The translations under genes were made by a program, and so were the position numbers. Below the pieces are notes generated by a model that saw nothing but the letters and a program-made list of their open reading frames with translations, had not been told where the DNA came from and did not search any database. Below are positions 1-8,738 of a DNA stretch of 10,000 nucleotides, piece by piece; position 1 is the first letter of the stretch; each line of letters opens with the position of its first letter. Source of the stretch: Thiobacillus sp. GTDB taxonomy: Bacteria > Pseudomonadota > Gammaproteobacteria > Burkholderiales > Thiobacillaceae. Where the stretch lies: NCBI GenBank assembly GCA_020217265.1, contig JAIWOS010000085.1, positions 1 through 10,000 on the forward strand. Reading direction: 5' to 3'.

Positions 1-78
1 TGGTGGAATTGGTAGACACGCTATCTTGAGGGGGTAGTGACCTTGGTCGTGCGAGTTCGAGTCTCGCCGTCGGCACCA
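1..78 (+). tRNA. tRNA-Leu (anticodon GAG), 5' end cut by the window edge
   Basis: The sequence folds as a class II tRNA. The D-arm region contains GGAATTGGTAGAC. The anticodon stem is CTATC (21-25) with GGTAG (33-37), and loop TTGAGGG places the anticodon GAG at 28-30. A long variable arm forms GACC-TT-GGTC (39-48). The T arm is GCGAG/CTCGC (51-55, 63-67) around TTCGAGT. The 3' acceptor strand CGTCGGC (68-74) is followed by discriminator A and an encoded CCA (76-78). The matching seven 5' acceptor bases (expected GCCGACG) lie just outside the window. It closely resembles E. coli tRNA-Leu(GAG) as I remember it. It decodes CUC/CUU leucine codons. A tRNA-Leu directly upstream of nuoA is a known arrangement in beta- and gammaproteobacteria. 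Confidence 0.96.
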
Positions 79-158
79 TCAAATTTCCTGATTGGTTCAT
101 TAGCAGTTGCTATTGTGTAACCGGTTGATTCTTAATAATTAATATCGTTTTTTTCGGC

Positions 159-187
159 TTGACCCCGGCATGCCGGGCTAATACACT
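159..187 (+). promoter_or_regulatory. candidate sigma-70 promoter of the nuo operon
   Basis: TTGACC at 159-164 matches the -35 consensus TTGACA at five of six positions. TACACT at 182-187 matches the -10 consensus TATAAT at four of six. They are separated by exactly 17 bases. The A+T-rich block with a T run at about 129-154 lies just upstream, where an UP element would be expected. Transcription would start near 193-196 and give a leader of about 50 bases before the nuoA GTG. This is a motif match read by eye, with no expression evidence. Confidence 0.5.
164..177. promoter_or_regulatory. perfect 14-bp palindrome in the promoter spacer (possible operator)
   Basis: CCCGGCATGCCGGG is a perfect inverted repeat with two 7-base half sites and no central gap. 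It starts on the last base of the proposed -35 box and fills most of the spacer up to the -10 box. A protein dimer bound here would block or reshape RNA polymerase binding. I do not recognise it as the site of a specific regulator. In RNA it could fold as a 5-bp hairpin with a CATG loop, but it lies upstream of the inferred transcript start, so a DNA-level role is more likely. Confidence 0.4.
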
Positions 188-231
188 CCAGACATATCAC
201 AACTATGTAACCGCCCAGCAAGGGCGTAGTC

Positions 232-236
232 GGAGG
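232..236 (+). promoter_or_regulatory. ribosome binding site of nuoA
   Basis: GGAGG lies six bases before the GTG at 243. This fixes GTG as the nuoA start rather than the in-frame TTG at 159, which lies inside the promoter candidate and would add 28 residues not found in the NuoA family. Confidence 0.8.
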
Positions 237-242
237 ACCCCG

Positions 243-599
243 GTGCTGGAGAATTACCTCCCCATCCTGTTGTTCATGCTGGTCGGATTGGCGTTCGGCA
301 TCGGCCCGATTCTGGCTGGTGGCCTGCTGGCCCCGCACCGGCCCGACAGCGAAAAACTCTCGCCTTACGAATGCGGATTCGAGGCCTTCGAGGATGCGCG
401 CATGAAGTTTGACGTGCGTTACTACCTTGTGGCCATTCTGTTCATTCTGTTCGATCTGGAAATTGCGTTTCTTTTCCCTTGGGCCATCGTGCTTGAAGAG
501 ATCGGTTTGTTTGGATTCATTGCCATGATGGTTTTCCTCGGCATTCTCGTGGTGGGCTTCATCTACGAGTGGATGCGTGGCGCCCTGGAGTGGGAATGA
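243..599 (+). CDS. nuoA: NADH-quinone oxidoreductase subunit A
   Basis: Small membrane subunit of complex I (118 residues from the GTG start, the usual family length). It lies at the junction of the membrane arm and the quinone-binding arm, and its first loop helps shape the quinone cavity together with NuoH and NuoD. Three hydrophobic segments are visible at about residues 6-28, 60-80 and 88-109. The family signature runs from SPYECGFE (40-47, containing the loop cysteine C44) through [11 protein letters not shown] and the acidic DLE of helix 2 (71-73). It is the first gene of the operon and ends 16 bases before nuoB. Its third positions look less GC-biased than those of the following genes, which I judge by eye to be ordinary gene-to-gene variation. 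Confidence 0.96.
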   Translation: MLENYLPILLFMLVGLAFGIGPILAGGLLAPHRPDSEKLSPYECGFEAFEDARMKFDVRYYLVAILFILFDLEIAFLFPWAIVLEEIGLFGFIAMMVFLGILVVGFIYEWMRGALEWE

Positions 600-615
600 T
601 GACGCGGAGCGTGAA

Positions 616-1092
616 GTGAGTATCGAAGGCGTACTCGAACAGGGCTTCGTCACAGCCAAGGCTGATCAGCTCATCAATTACATGCGCACGGGATCGATGT
701 GGCCGATGACGTTCGGTCTGGCGTGCTGCGCGGTGGAGATGATGCAGGCCGGCGCGTCGCGCTACGACCTCGACCGTTTCGGCATCGTGTTTCGTCCCAG
801 TCCGCGCCAGTCCGACGTGATGATCGTGGCCGGTACGCTGTGCAACAAGATGGCGCCTGCGCTGCGCAAGGTGTACGACCAGATGGCCGAGCCGCGCTGG
901 GTGATTTCCATGGGTTCGTGCGCCAACGGGGGCGGTTACTATCACTATTCGTATTCGGTGGTGCGTGGTTGCGACCGCATCGTTCCGGTGGATATTTACG
1001 TACCGGGATGCCCACCCACCGCCGAGGCGCTTTTGTTCGGCATCATCCAGTTGCAGAACAAAATCAAGCGCACCAATACCATTGCCCGCTGA
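616..1092 (+). CDS. nuoB: NADH-quinone oxidoreductase subunit B
   Basis: This subunit carries the terminal [4Fe-4S] cluster N2, which hands electrons to quinone. It has 158 residues from GTG 616, a start supported by GGAG at 606-609 with a six-base spacer and by the family N-terminus ([11 protein letters not shown]). The in-frame GTG at 577 inside nuoA is rejected. The N2 ligands are all present: the adjacent pair C37-C38 in [11 protein letters not shown]102 in MGSCANGG and C132 in [10 protein letters not shown]. It lies on the cytoplasmic face, packed against NuoD and NuoH. It sits between nuoA (16-base gap) and nuoC (6-base gap). Confidence 0.97.
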   Translation: MSIEGVLEQGFVTAKADQLINYMRTGSMWPMTFGLACCAVEMMQAGASRYDLDRFGIVFRPSPRQSDVMIVAGTLCNKMAPALRKVYDQMAEPRWVISMGSCANGGGYYHYSYSVVRGCDRIVPVDIYVPGCPPTAEALLFGIIQLQNKIKRTNTIAR

Positions 1093-1098
1093 TCACCC

Positions 1099-1698
1099 AT
1101 GTCGCAAACGCTGGAAGCCCTTTCCTTGTCGATTGAAAATGCGCTGGGCGACGCGCTGGTGCAGTCCTTCGTCCGGTTGGGCGAGCTGACGCTCGTCGTC
1201 AAGCCAGCGCAATACCTTGCCGCCATGCGCACGTTGCGCGAGCACCCGGACTGTTGCTTCGAGGAACTCATCGACCTGTGCGGCATGGATTACTCGGACT
1301 TCGGCAACGGGGCCTGGGAGGGTGCGCGCTTCGCGGTGGTCGTGCATCTGTTGTCGTTGACGCACAACCGGCGCGTGCGCGTGCGGGTGTTCTGCCCCGA
1401 TGACGATCTGCCCGTGGTGGCCTCGGTGGTCGACCTTTGGCCGTCGGCCAACTGGTTCGAGCGCGAAGCGTTCGATCTCTATGGCATCGTGTTCGAGGGG
1501 CATCCCGACCTGCGTCGCATCCTCACCGACTACGGCTTCATCGGCCATCCGTTCCGCAAGGATTTCCCGCTCTCGGGCAACGTCGAGATGCGCTACGACC
1601 CCACGCAGCAGCGCGTGATCTACCAGCCGGTCTCGATCGAGCCGCGCGAGATCACGCCCCGCATCGTGCGCGACGACAGTTACGGGGGCGACCGCTGA
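1099..1698 (+). CDS. nuoC: NADH-quinone oxidoreductase subunit C (30 kDa-type)
   Basis: Structural subunit of the peripheral arm with no cofactor, packed against NuoD; 199 residues. The 30-kDa-subunit signature is clear at residues 120-157: [11 protein letters not shown], then [15 protein letters not shown] and [10 protein letters not shown]. It is a separate gene, not fused to nuoD as in E. coli, which fits a betaproteobacterium. The ATG has no obvious Shine-Dalgarno sequence and follows the nuoB stop by six bases, so coupled translation is likely. Its stop overlaps the nuoD start by one base (TGATG). Confidence 0.97.
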   Translation: MSQTLEALSLSIENALGDALVQSFVRLGELTLVVKPAQYLAAMRTLREHPDCCFEELIDLCGMDYSDFGNGAWEGARFAVVVHLLSLTHNRRVRVRVFCPDDDLPVVASVVDLWPSANWFEREAFDLYGIVFEGHPDLRRILTDYGFIGHPFRKDFPLSGNVEMRYDPTQQRVIYQPVSIEPREITPRIVRDDSYGGDR

Positions 1699-2951
1699 TG
1701 GCCGAGATCCGCAATTACACGATGAACTTCGGGCCGCAGCATCCGGCCGCGCACGGCGTGCTGCGCCTGGTGCTGGAGCTCGATGGCGAGGTCATCCAGC
1801 GCGCCGACCCGCACATCGGTCTGCTTCACCGCGCTACCGAAAAACTTGCCGAACACAAGACCTTCATCCAGTCGGTGCCCTACATGGACCGCCTCGACTA
1901 CGTGTCGATGATGGTCAACGAACACGCCTACGTGATGGCGATCGAGAAGCTGCTCGGCGTCGACGTGCCCGAGCGTGCGCAGTACATCCGCGTCATGTTC
2001 GACGAAATCACCCGCATCCTGAATCACCTGCTGTGGCTGGGCGCCCATGCGCTCGACGTGGGTGCGATGACGGTCTTTCTCTATACTTTCCGCGAACGCG
2101 AAGACCTGATGGACTGCTACGAAGCGGTGTCAGGCGCGCGCATGCACGCGGCCTACTACCGTCCCGGCGGCGTCTACCGCGATCTGCCGGACACGATGCC
2201 GCAGTATCAGGCGCAGCACACCCGCAACGCCGAGACGATGAAGGCGATGAATGCCAACCGGCAGGGCTCGCTGCTCGATTTCATCGAGGACTTCACGAAC
2301 CGTTTCCCGGCCTACGTCGACGAGTACGAAACGCTGCTCACCGACAACCGCATCTGGAAGCAGCGCACCGTCGGCATCGGCGTCGTTTCCCCCGAGCGCG
2401 CGAAGGCGCTGGGCTTCACCGGCCCCATGCTGCGCGGTTCCGGCGTCGAGTGGGACCTGCGCAAGAAACAGCCCTACGAAGTCTACGACCGCTTGGATTT
2501 CGACATTCCCGTCGGCACCAATGGCGATTGCTACGACCGTTATCTGGTGCGCGTCGAGGAGATGCGCCAGTCCAACCGCATCATCCAGCAGTGTGTCGAC
2601 TGGCTGCGCAGGAACCCCGGCCCGGTGATCACCGCCAATCACAAGGTTGCGCCGCCTGATCGGTTGTCGATGAAAACCAACATGGAAGAGTTGATCCACC
2701 ACTTCAAGCTCTTCACCGAGGGCATGCACGTGCCGGCCGGCGAGGCCTATGCTGCGGTCGAACATCCCAAGGGCGAGTTCGGCATCTATCTGGTGTCGGA
2801 TGGCGCGAACAAGCCTTACCGCCTCAAAATCCGCGCGCCGGGTTTCGCGCATCTGGCGGCACTCGATGAGATGAGCCGCGGCCACATGATCGCCGACGTG
2901 GTCGCGATCATCGGCACGCAAGACATCGTTTTCGGGGAGATCGACCGCTGA
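1698..2951 (+). CDS. nuoD: NADH-quinone oxidoreductase subunit D (49 kDa-type)
   Basis: Forms the quinone-reduction pocket with NuoB and is related to the large subunit of [NiFe] hydrogenases; 417 residues, the normal length. Visible signatures are [11 protein letters not shown] (10-20), [13 protein letters not shown] (38-50), [12 protein letters not shown] (61-72) and the C-terminal [21 protein letters not shown] region. H39 and Y68 match the histidine and tyrosine proposed to contact the quinone headgroup in characterised homologues. The hydrogenase metal-binding cysteines are absent, as expected. The start is taken at the ATG overlapping the nuoC stop, with a G-rich stretch at 1684-1690 as a possible ribosome binding site. 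The frame stays open upstream into nuoC, but those residues are not NuoD. Confidence 0.98.
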   Translation: MAEIRNYTMNFGPQHPAAHGVLRLVLELDGEVIQRADPHIGLLHRATEKLAEHKTFIQSVPYMDRLDYVSMMVNEHAYVMAIEKLLGVDVPERAQYIRVMFDEITRILNHLLWLGAHALDVGAMTVFLYTFREREDLMDCYEAVSGARMHAAYYRPGGVYRDLPDTMPQYQAQHTRNAETMKAMNANRQGSLLDFIEDFTNRFPAYVDEYETLLTDNRIWKQRTVGIGVVSPERAKALGFTGPMLRGSGVEWDLRKKQPYEVYDRLDFDIPVGTNGDCYDRYLVRVEEMRQSNRIIQQCVDWLRRNPGPVITANHKVAPPDRLSMKTNMEELIHHFKLFTEGMHVPAGEAYAAVEHPKGEFGIYLVSDGANKPYRLKIRAPGFAHLAALDEMSRGHMIADVVAIIGTQDIVFGEIDR

Positions 2952-3424
2952 TGCTGTCCAGTCAATCGCTCGCGGCCATCGATGCCGAAGTGGTCAAGTA
3001 TCCTGCCGACCAGAAACAGTCGGCGGTAATGGCCGCGCTGCGCATTGCGCAGACCGAAAAAGGCTGGCTGACGCCCGAGTTGGTCGAATATGTTGCACAC
3101 CATCTCGACATGCCGCCAATCGCCGCCTTCGAGGTCGCGACCTTCTACAACATGTACGACACCCGGCCGGTGGGGCGGCACAAGATCACGCTGTGCACCA
3201 ACCTGCCGTGCCTGCTGATGGGGGCGGGCGAACTCGGCGAGCATCTGAAGAAGAAGCTCGGCATCGAGTTCGGTCAGACGACCGATGACGGTCGCTACAC
3301 GCTCAAGGAAGGGGAGTGCATGGGCGCCTGCGGCGACGCGCCCATGTGCCTGCACAACAACCACACCATGCACACCCAGCTCACGCCCGAGAAGGTCGAT
3401 GCGCTGCTCGACAAGCTGAAGTGA
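2951..3424 (+). CDS. nuoE: NADH-quinone oxidoreductase subunit E (24 kDa-type)
   Basis: NADH-module subunit with a thioredoxin-like fold that carries the [2Fe-2S] cluster N1a; 157 residues. The ligands are C82 and C87 (LCTNLPC) with C123 and C127 (ECMGAC). The family landmark [10 protein letters not shown] is at 60-69. The ATG overlaps the nuoD stop by one base (TGATG). It pairs with NuoF, encoded 13 bases downstream. Having nuoE, F and G together shows that this is the complete NADH-oxidising enzyme and not the shorter ferredoxin-type complex lacking these subunits. Confidence 0.97.
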   Translation: MLSSQSLAAIDAEVVKYPADQKQSAVMAALRIAQTEKGWLTPELVEYVAHHLDMPPIAAFEVATFYNMYDTRPVGRHKITLCTNLPCLLMGAGELGEHLKKKLGIEFGQTTDDGRYTLKEGECMGACGDAPMCLHNNHTMHTQLTPEKVDALLDKLK

Positions 3425-3437
3425 CGGTCCGGCCGAT

Positions 3438-4718
3438 ATGAGTCTTCTCACCCCCACCGTCAAAGTCTGTTCCTGGACGCAGGAACTGGATAATCCCGCC
3501 TCGCTCGCCACCTATGTCGCCCACGGTGGCTACCAGGCGCTGCGCCGCATCGTTACCGAGAAGGTGTCCGGCGACGACATCATTGCCGAGCTCAAGACCA
3601 GCGCGCTGCGTGGCCGGGGCGGGGCAGGGTTTCCGACCGGGCTCAAGTGGAGTTTCATGCCACGCGCCTTCCCGGGCGACAAGTACATCGTCTGCAACAG
3701 CGACGAGGGTGAGCCGGGCACCTTCAAGGATCGCGACATCCTGCGCTACAACCCGCATCAGCTCATCGAGGGTATGGCCATCGCCGGCTACGTGCTGGGC
3801 GCCAAGGTCGGTTACAACTATATCCACGGCGAAATCTTCGAGATCTACCAGATCTTCGAACGTGCGCTGGAAGAGGCACGCGCGGCCGGTTACCTGGGCG
3901 ACAACCTCTTCGGCACCGATTTCTGCTTCCAGCTGCATGCCCACCATGGCTACGGTGCCTACATCTGCGGCGAGGAAACCGCACTGCTTGAATCGATCGA
4001 AGGCAAAAAGGGCCAGCCGCGCTTCAAGCCGCCCTTCCCGGCGAGTTTCGGCCTCTATGGCAAGCCGACCACGATCAACAACACCGAAACACTGGCTTCG
4101 GTGCCCTGGATCATGCAGCACGGCGGCCAGGCTTTCCTGGAGCTCGGCAAGCCGAACAACGGCGGGGCCAAGCTGTTCTCGGTTTCGGGCCATGTCAACA
4201 AGCCGGGCAATTACGAAGTCGGGCTGGGAACGCCGTTTTCGGAACTGCTCGAAATGGCGGGCGGCGTGCGCAACGGACACAAGCTCAAGGCCGTGATTCC
4301 CGGCGGCTCGTCCGCGCCGGTGCTGCCCGGACACGTCATGATGGACTGCACGATGGACTTCGATTCCATTGCCAAGGCAGGCTCCATGCTCGGCTCGGGC
4401 GCGGTGATCGTGATGGACGAAACGACCTGCATGGTGCGCGCGCTGGAGCGGCTGTCCTATTTCTATTTCGAGGAGTCGTGCGGCCAGTGCACACCGTGCC
4501 GCGAAGGCACGGGCTGGATGTACCGCGTGATCCATCGCATCGAGCACGGGCAGGGCAGGGCGGAGGATCTCGATCTCCTCAACAGTGTGGCGAGTCGCAT
4601 CGGCGGTCATACCATCTGTGCGCTTGGCGACGCCGCGGCGATGCCGGTGCAGAGCTTCCTCAAACATTTTGGCGACGAGTTCGCGTATCACGTCGAACAC
4701 AAGCGGTGCATGGTGTAG
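3438..4718 (+). CDS. nuoF: NADH-quinone oxidoreductase subunit F (51 kDa-type, NADH- and FMN-binding)
   Basis: Oxidises NADH through bound FMN and passes electrons to the [4Fe-4S] cluster N3; 426 residues. The glycine-rich nucleotide-binding stretch [13 protein letters not shown] is at 59-71. [14 protein letters not shown] (86-99) and [10 protein letters not shown] (174-183) follow and belong to the NADH/FMN pocket. N3 ligands are C348, C351 and C354 ([12 protein letters not shown]) and C394 (HTICALGD). The SLBB-like and C-terminal helical domains are complete. There is no convincing Shine-Dalgarno sequence in the 13-base gap after nuoE. The stop lies two bases before the nuoG start. Confidence 0.98.
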   Translation: MSLLTPTVKVCSWTQELDNPASLATYVAHGGYQALRRIVTEKVSGDDIIAELKTSALRGRGGAGFPTGLKWSFMPRAFPGDKYIVCNSDEGEPGTFKDRDILRYNPHQLIEGMAIAGYVLGAKVGYNYIHGEIFEIYQIFERALEEARAAGYLGDNLFGTDFCFQLHAHHGYGAYICGEETALLESIEGKKGQPRFKPPFPASFGLYGKPTTINNTETLASVPWIMQHGGQAFLELGKPNNGGAKLFSVSGHVNKPGNYEVGLGTPFSELLEMAGGVRNGHKLKAVIPGGSSAPVLPGHVMMDCTMDFDSIAKAGSMLGSGAVIVMDETTCMVRALERLSYFYFEESCGQCTPCREGTGWMYRVIHRIEHGQGRAEDLDLLNSVASRIGGHTICALGDAAAMPVQSFLKHFGDEFAYHVEHKRCMV

Positions 4719-4720
4719 GC

Positions 4721-7075
4721 ATGGCAAAACTCCACATCGAAATCGACGGCAAGGCGCTCGAAGTCGAAAGCGGCGACACCATCATGGATGCGGCCAACCA
4801 GGTCGGCATTCCCATCCCGCATTTCTGCTACCACAAGAAACTCTCCATCGCCGCCAACTGCCGCATGTGCCTGGTGCAGGTGGAAAAGGCGCCGAAGCCG
4901 CTGCCTGCCTGCGCGACCCCTGTCACCGACGGCATGAAGGTCTACACGCGCTCCGATTACGCCATCCAGGCGCAAAAGAGCGTGATGGAATTCCTGCTCA
5001 TCAATCATCCCCTCGACTGCCCCATCTGCGACCAGGGCGGCGAGTGCACGCTGCAGGATTTGGCGGTGGGTTACGGCGGATCGTCCTCGCGCTACCAGGA
5101 AATCAAGCGGGTGGTGCGCGAAAAGAACCTCGGCCCGCTCATCGCCACCGACATGACCCGCTGCATCCACTGCAGCCGCTGCGTGCGCTTCGGCCAGGAA
5201 ATCGCCGGCGTGATGGAACTCGGCATGGCCGGACGCGGCGAACACACCGAGGTGATGCCCTTCCTCGAAACGCAGGTGGCGTCGGAGCTCTCCGGCAACG
5301 TCATCGACCTGTGCCCGGTCGGCGCGTTGACGAGCAAGCCTTTCCGCTACACTGCGCGTCCCTGGGAATTGAACCGCCGCCCCTCGATCAGCCCGCACGA
5401 CAGCCTGGGCTCCAATATCGAGGTGCACGTCAAGGACAACAAGGTGATGCGCGTGCTGCCGCGCGAGAATGAAGACGTCAACGAATGCTGGCTGTCTGAC
5501 CGCGACCGTTTTTCGTACGAGGGGCTCAATACCCCCGAGCGCCTGACTTGGCCGATGATCAAGCAGAACGGGCAGTGGGTCGAAACCGACTGGCAGACCG
5601 CGCTGCAATTCGTCGCCGACAAACTGAAGACCTTCGCGCCGGAGGACATGGGCGCGCTGTCGACCCCGTATCGCACGGCCGAAGAGCTTTTCCTGCTCCA
5701 GAAGCTGATGCGCGGGATGGGCAGCGGCAACGTCGACCACCGCCTGCGCTGGTCGGATTTTTCGCTCGACGACAAGGCGCGCGGCGGCTTCTGGCTGGGC
5801 ATGCCGGTGACCTACATGTCGCGGCTGAACCGCATGCTGGTGGTCGGCTCCAACCTGCGCAAGGACCATCCGCTGATGGCGCACCGCATCCGCGAATCGG
5901 TGCGCTGGTACGGCGAACTCAACCTGATCAACGCACACGAGGACGAGTTCCTCGGCAAGGTGCATGCCAAGCGCATCGTGGCACCGTCGCAACTGGCGGC
6001 GGCGCTCGCGGGGGTATGCGTCGCACTGGCCGAGCAGAAGGGCCAGCCGGTTCCCCCGCTCGCTGCCCAGGGTGTCGCCGACGACATTGCCCGCAAAATG
6101 GCCGCGAGCATTTCCAGCGGCGAGACGCGCGCCGTCTTCCTCGGCAACATGGCGCAGCACCATCCTGCCTATGCGCAGATCCATGCGCTGGCGCAGGAGG
6201 TCGCGAAACTCGCTGGCGCGAGCTTTGGCGTACTGGGCGAGGCGGCCAACAGCGTTGGCGCGATGGCGGTCGGCGCGGTGCCGCATCATGGACCGCTGCG
6301 TGCCGACGCGGTGAAAGGCAGGAACGCCGCCGAGATGCTGGCCCGTCCGCTCAAGGCCTACCTGCTGCTTGCGGTCGAAGCCGAACTCGATACGCACGAC
6401 CCGGTAACCGCGATGAAAAGCATTGAAGGCGCCGAGTTCGTCGTCGTGATGTCGCCGTACAAGGGCAAGTCGCTCGACTATGCCGACGTGCTGCTGCCGA
6501 TCGCGCCGTGGACCGAAACTTCCGGCACCTTCATCAACACCGAAGGCCGCGTGCAAAGCTTTGGTGCTGTAGTGAAACCGCTGGGCGAGACGCGCCCGGC
6601 CTGGAAGGTGCTGCGCGTGCTCGGCAACCTGCTGGGACTGGCAGGCTTCGAATACAACGATTCCAAGGAGGTACTGCGCGATGCGCTGGGCGATACGCCC
6701 ACCGGCAACGTGCAGGCCTACCTCTGCAATGAAGTTGCTGGCGTCGAATCCATGCCCGTGCCGCAGGGAAGCGCGCTCGAACGCGTGGCCGAGGTGCCGA
6801 TCTACCAGACCGACGCCGTCGTGCGCCGTTCGCCTTCGTTGCAAATGACACTGGACGCGGCCCTGCCGGTCGCGCGCATGCACAGCCGGCTGATCGCGAA
6901 ACTGGGGCTTGCCGAAAACGGCCGCGTCTCGGTGCGGCAAACGGCCTCCGCGCTCACGCTCAAGGTCGAGCGCGACGACCATCTGCCCGACAACTGCATC
7001 CGCGTGCCGAGCGGCCATCCGCTGACCGCGAATCTGGGTCCGATGTTTGGCCCGATCACGGCGGAGCCGGTCTGA
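4721..7075 (+). CDS. nuoG: NADH-quinone oxidoreductase subunit G (75 kDa-type)
   Basis: Largest peripheral subunit (784 residues); it carries electrons away from NuoF. The N-terminal [2Fe-2S] cluster N1b is ligated by C36, C47, C50 and C64. The His-Cys3 cluster N5 uses H96, C100, C103 and C109. N4 uses C148, C151, C154 and C198. The rest is a molybdopterin-oxidoreductase-like domain that no longer binds a cofactor in this family. The CxxCxxxC part of the off-path N7 site known from E. coli is missing ([12 protein letters not shown] follows residue 220), leaving a single cysteine at 256 at about the position of the fourth ligand. The start ATG is two bases after the nuoF stop. The open frame continues upstream into nuoF but that part is not family sequence. 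Confidence 0.97.
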   Translation: MAKLHIEIDGKALEVESGDTIMDAANQVGIPIPHFCYHKKLSIAANCRMCLVQVEKAPKPLPACATPVTDGMKVYTRSDYAIQAQKSVMEFLLINHPLDCPICDQGGECTLQDLAVGYGGSSSRYQEIKRVVREKNLGPLIATDMTRCIHCSRCVRFGQEIAGVMELGMAGRGEHTEVMPFLETQVASELSGNVIDLCPVGALTSKPFRYTARPWELNRRPSISPHDSLGSNIEVHVKDNKVMRVLPRENEDVNECWLSDRDRFSYEGLNTPERLTWPMIKQNGQWVETDWQTALQFVADKLKTFAPEDMGALSTPYRTAEELFLLQKLMRGMGSGNVDHRLRWSDFSLDDKARGGFWLGMPVTYMSRLNRMLVVGSNLRKDHPLMAHRIRESVRWYGELNLINAHEDEFLGKVHAKRIVAPSQLAAALAGVCVALAEQKGQPVPPLAAQGVADDIARKMAASISSGETRAVFLGNMAQHHPAYAQIHALAQEVAKLAGASFGVLGEAANSVGAMAVGAVPHHGPLRADAVKGRNAAEMLARPLKAYLLLAVEAELDTHDPVTAMKSIEGAEFVVVMSPYKGKSLDYADVLLPIAPWTETSGTFINTEGRVQSFGAVVKPLGETRPAWKVLRVLGNLLGLAGFEYNDSKEVLRDALGDTPTGNVQAYLCNEVAGVESMPVPQGSALERVAEVPIYQTDAVVRRSPSLQMTLDAALPVARMHSRLIAKLGLAENGRVSVRQTASALTLKVERDDHLPDNCIRVPSGHPLTANLGPMFGPITAEPV

Positions 7076-8091
7076 TGGAGAGCCTGGGCATGGACTGGAC
7101 CGCCGTTCAAACCGTCGTCTGGACGCTGATCAAGATATTGGCGCTGGTGGTGCCGCTGATGCTGGGCGTGGCTTATCTCACCTACGCCGAGCGCAAGGTC
7201 ATCGGCTGGATGCAGGTGCGCATCGGCCCCAACCGCGTGGGTTTCCAGGGCCTGCTGCAGCCCATCGCCGATGCGGTGAAGCTCCTGATGAAGGAAATCA
7301 TCATTCCCGCCGGCGCCAACAAGGGCCTGTTCATCCTCGGCCCCATCCTCGCCATCGCCCCGGCGCTGGCGGCGTGGGCGGTGATCCCGTTCACCGACAC
7401 CCTGGTGCTGGCCAACATCGACGCCGGTCTTTTGTATGTAATGGCGATCACCTCGATGGGCGTCTACGGCGTCATCATCGCCGGCTGGGCGTCCAACTCG
7501 AAATACGCTTTCCTTGGCGCCATGCGCTCGGCGGCGCAGATCGTCTCCTACGAAATTGCCATGGGCTTCGCCTTGGTCGGCGTGCTGATGGCGGCGCAGT
7601 CGCTCAACCTCGTCGACATCGTGCGCGCGCAGCAAGGCGGCTTCTGGCACTGGTACTTCATTCCGCTGTTCCCGCTGTTCCTCGTTTACCTGATCGCAGG
7701 CGTCGCCGAGACCAACCGCGCGCCGTTCGACGTTGCCGAGGGCGAATCCGAGATCGTCGCGGGCTTTCACGTTGAATACTCCGGCATGGCTTTCGCCGTG
7801 TTCTTCCTGGCCGAATACGCCAACATGATCCTGGTCGCGGCGCTCACCACGCTCATGTTCCTGGGCGGCTGGCTGTCGCCGCTGCCTTTCCTGCCGGACG
7901 GCATGCTCTGGTGGCTCTTGAAAACCGGCTTCGTACTGTTCCTGTTCCTGTGGTTCCGCGCCACCTTCCCGCGCTACCGCTACGACCAGATCATGCGCCT
8001 GGGCTGGAAGGTGTTCATTCCCATCACCATTGTCTGGATCGTTGTCGTCGGTGCCATGATGCAGACGCCATACGGCCATCTTTTCCATTGA
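7075..8091 (+). CDS. nuoH: NADH-quinone oxidoreductase subunit H
   Basis: Membrane subunit that closes the quinone cavity and links it to the proton-pumping arm; about 338 residues with roughly eight hydrophobic segments. The conserved loop [19 protein letters not shown] (38-56) and the acidic-rich loop [16 protein letters not shown] (211-226), both near the quinone channel, are intact. The chosen ATG overlaps the nuoG stop (TGATG) and has GGAG at 7063-7066 with an 8-base spacer. An ATG at 7090 (MDWTAVQT) also has GGAG at a suitable distance and could be the true start, shortening the protein by five residues. Confidence 0.97.
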   Translation: MESLGMDWTAVQTVVWTLIKILALVVPLMLGVAYLTYAERKVIGWMQVRIGPNRVGFQGLLQPIADAVKLLMKEIIIPAGANKGLFILGPILAIAPALAAWAVIPFTDTLVLANIDAGLLYVMAITSMGVYGVIIAGWASNSKYAFLGAMRSAAQIVSYEIAMGFALVGVLMAAQSLNLVDIVRAQQGGFWHWYFIPLFPLFLVYLIAGVAETNRAPFDVAEGESEIVAGFHVEYSGMAFAVFFLAEYANMILVAALTTLMFLGGWLSPLPFLPDGMLWWLLKTGFVLFLFLWFRATFPRYRYDQIMRLGWKVFIPITIVWIVVVGAMMQTPYGHLFH

Positions 8092-8098
8092 GCGCGCC

Positions 8099-8587
8099 AT
8101 GAAAAGACTGACCCAGTTCTTCGGCAGCCTGCTCCTGGTCGAACTGATCAAGGGGATGGTGCTCACGGGCCGACATCTCTTTGCCCGCAAGATCACCGTG
8201 CAGTTTCCTGAAGAAAAAACCCCGCAAAGCCCGCGTTTCCGCGGCCTGCACGCGCTGCGCCGCTACCCCAACGGCGAGGAGCGCTGCATTGCGTGCAAGC
8301 TGTGCGAGGCGGTGTGCCCGGCACTGGCGATCACCATCGAATCGGAACAGCGCACCGACGGCACCCGCCGCACCACGCGTTACGACATCGACCTCACCAA
8401 ATGCATCTTCTGTGGCTTCTGCGAGGAATCCTGTCCGGTCGATTCAATCGTCGAGACGCGCATCCTCGAATATCACGGCGAAAAACGCGGCGACCTCTAC
8501 TACACCAAGCCCATGCTGCTCGCCATCGGCGACCAGTACGAGGAGCAGATCGCCAGGGACCGCGCGGTAGATGCGAAGTATCGGTAG
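8099..8587 (+). CDS. nuoI: NADH-quinone oxidoreductase subunit I (23 kDa-type ferredoxin subunit)
   Basis: Carries two [4Fe-4S] clusters (N6a and N6b) that bridge NuoG to NuoB; 162 residues. An amphipathic N-terminal helix (about 1-28) anchors it to the membrane surface. The two ferredoxin motifs are C63-C66-C69-C73 ([12 protein letters not shown]) and C102-C105-C108-C112 ([12 protein letters not shown]). The C-terminus is complete, so the repeat element that begins four bases after the stop codon has not truncated it. It follows nuoH by seven bases with no clear Shine-Dalgarno sequence. Unlike every other junction here, the gap to the next gene is 163 bases. Confidence 0.97.
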   Translation: MKRLTQFFGSLLLVELIKGMVLTGRHLFARKITVQFPEEKTPQSPRFRGLHALRRYPNGEERCIACKLCEAVCPALAITIESEQRTDGTRRTTRYDIDLTKCIFCGFCEESCPVDSIVETRILEYHGEKRGDLYYTKPMLLAIGDQYEEQIARDRAVDAKYR

Positions 8588-8590
8588 GGC

Positions 8591-8623
8591 AGGGGTTAGG
8601 GGCTAGGATCCAGGATTTAGGGG
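8591..8623 (+). repeat. left arm of the heptad inverted repeat
   Basis: On the minus strand it reads as the units CCCCTAA, ATCCTGG, ATCCTAG, CCCCTAA, CCCCT. The outer units match the right arm exactly while the inner ones have drifted. In the mRNA this arm is the G-rich strand. It begins four bases after the nuoI stop codon. Confidence 0.8.
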
Positions 8624-8643
8624 TGGTGCGCTGCGCGCGCCAC
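8623..8643 (+). other. GC-rich hairpin inside the nuoI-nuoJ gap
   Basis: Bases 8623-8631 pair with 8635-8643 to form a nine-base-pair stem (GTGGTGCGC with GCGCGCCAC, including one G-U pair at 8627/8639) closed by a TGC loop. It is the most stable local hairpin I can see in the gap. The downstream bases TTGATTGAAAAC do not form a T tract, so it is not a classical intrinsic terminator. It could protect the 3' end of an upstream mRNA fragment or slow the polymerase. Confidence 0.55.
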
Positions 8644-8681
8644 TTGATTGAAAACAAACGAAACGGGAGGCAGGCAAACGG

Positions 8682-8738
8682 ATGATTTTGAGCATGGGCA
8701 CGGAAGCTGGCTTCAAGCCCCTAGCCCCTAACTCCTAG
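8682..8738 (+). other. possible 18-codon upstream reading frame before nuoJ
   Basis: An ATG at 8682 is preceded by GGGAGG at 8665-8670 and AGG at 8672-8674, the best ribosome-binding-like sequence in the gap. It encodes MILSMGTEAGFKPLAPNS and ends at TAG 8736-8738 inside the right repeat arm. It is in the same frame as nuoJ, and its stop is 12 bases before the nuoJ ATG. It may load ribosomes that then restart at nuoJ. The peptide matches no family I know, and a chance open frame this short is quite possible. Confidence 0.3.

Larger units (their letters stand above)
79..242 (+). promoter_or_regulatory. tRNA-Leu to nuoA intergenic leader
   Basis: This 164-base non-coding stretch separates the tRNA from nuoA. 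Its first half is clearly richer in A+T than the rest of the window, including TTAATAATTAATAT (132-145) and seven consecutive T residues at 148-154. Downstream of this lie a promoter candidate (159-187), a palindrome (164-177) and the nuoA ribosome binding site (232-236). I found no strong intrinsic terminator for the tRNA, so read-through from the tRNA into the nuo operon is possible alongside a dedicated nuo promoter. Confidence 0.6.

Noticed and set aside
101..154. Intrinsic terminator after the tRNA
   Set aside because: The hairpin TAGCA-GT-TGCTA (101-112) has a two-base loop and is not followed by a T tract, and the T run at 148-154 has no stable stem before it.
159..242. N-terminal extension of nuoA from the TTG at 159
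   Set aside because: The extra residues are not NuoA-like, the TTG coincides with the proposed -35 box, and GTG 243 has a good ribosome binding site at the right distance.
577..615. N-terminal extension of nuoB from the GTG at 577
   Set aside because: It lies inside nuoA, and the family N-terminus begins at GTG 616, which has its own GGAG.
1437..1697. Extended nuoD start inside nuoC
   Set aside because: The extra 87 residues are out-of-frame nuoC sequence. NuoD homology begins at ATG 1698.
4478..4720. Extended nuoG start inside nuoF
   Set aside because: The extra 81 residues are out-of-frame nuoF sequence. The ferredoxin-like domain begins right after ATG 4721.
3381..4727. A 448-codon open frame on the minus strand opposite nuoF
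   Set aside because: Same reason: it mirrors nuoF, has low-complexity composition and no family signature.
4688..7018. A 776-codon open frame on the minus strand opposite nuoG
   Set aside because: It is an antisense shadow of a GC-rich gene. The translation is rich in His, Arg and Ala with no recognisable domain, whereas the + strand encodes a full NuoG with all cluster ligands.
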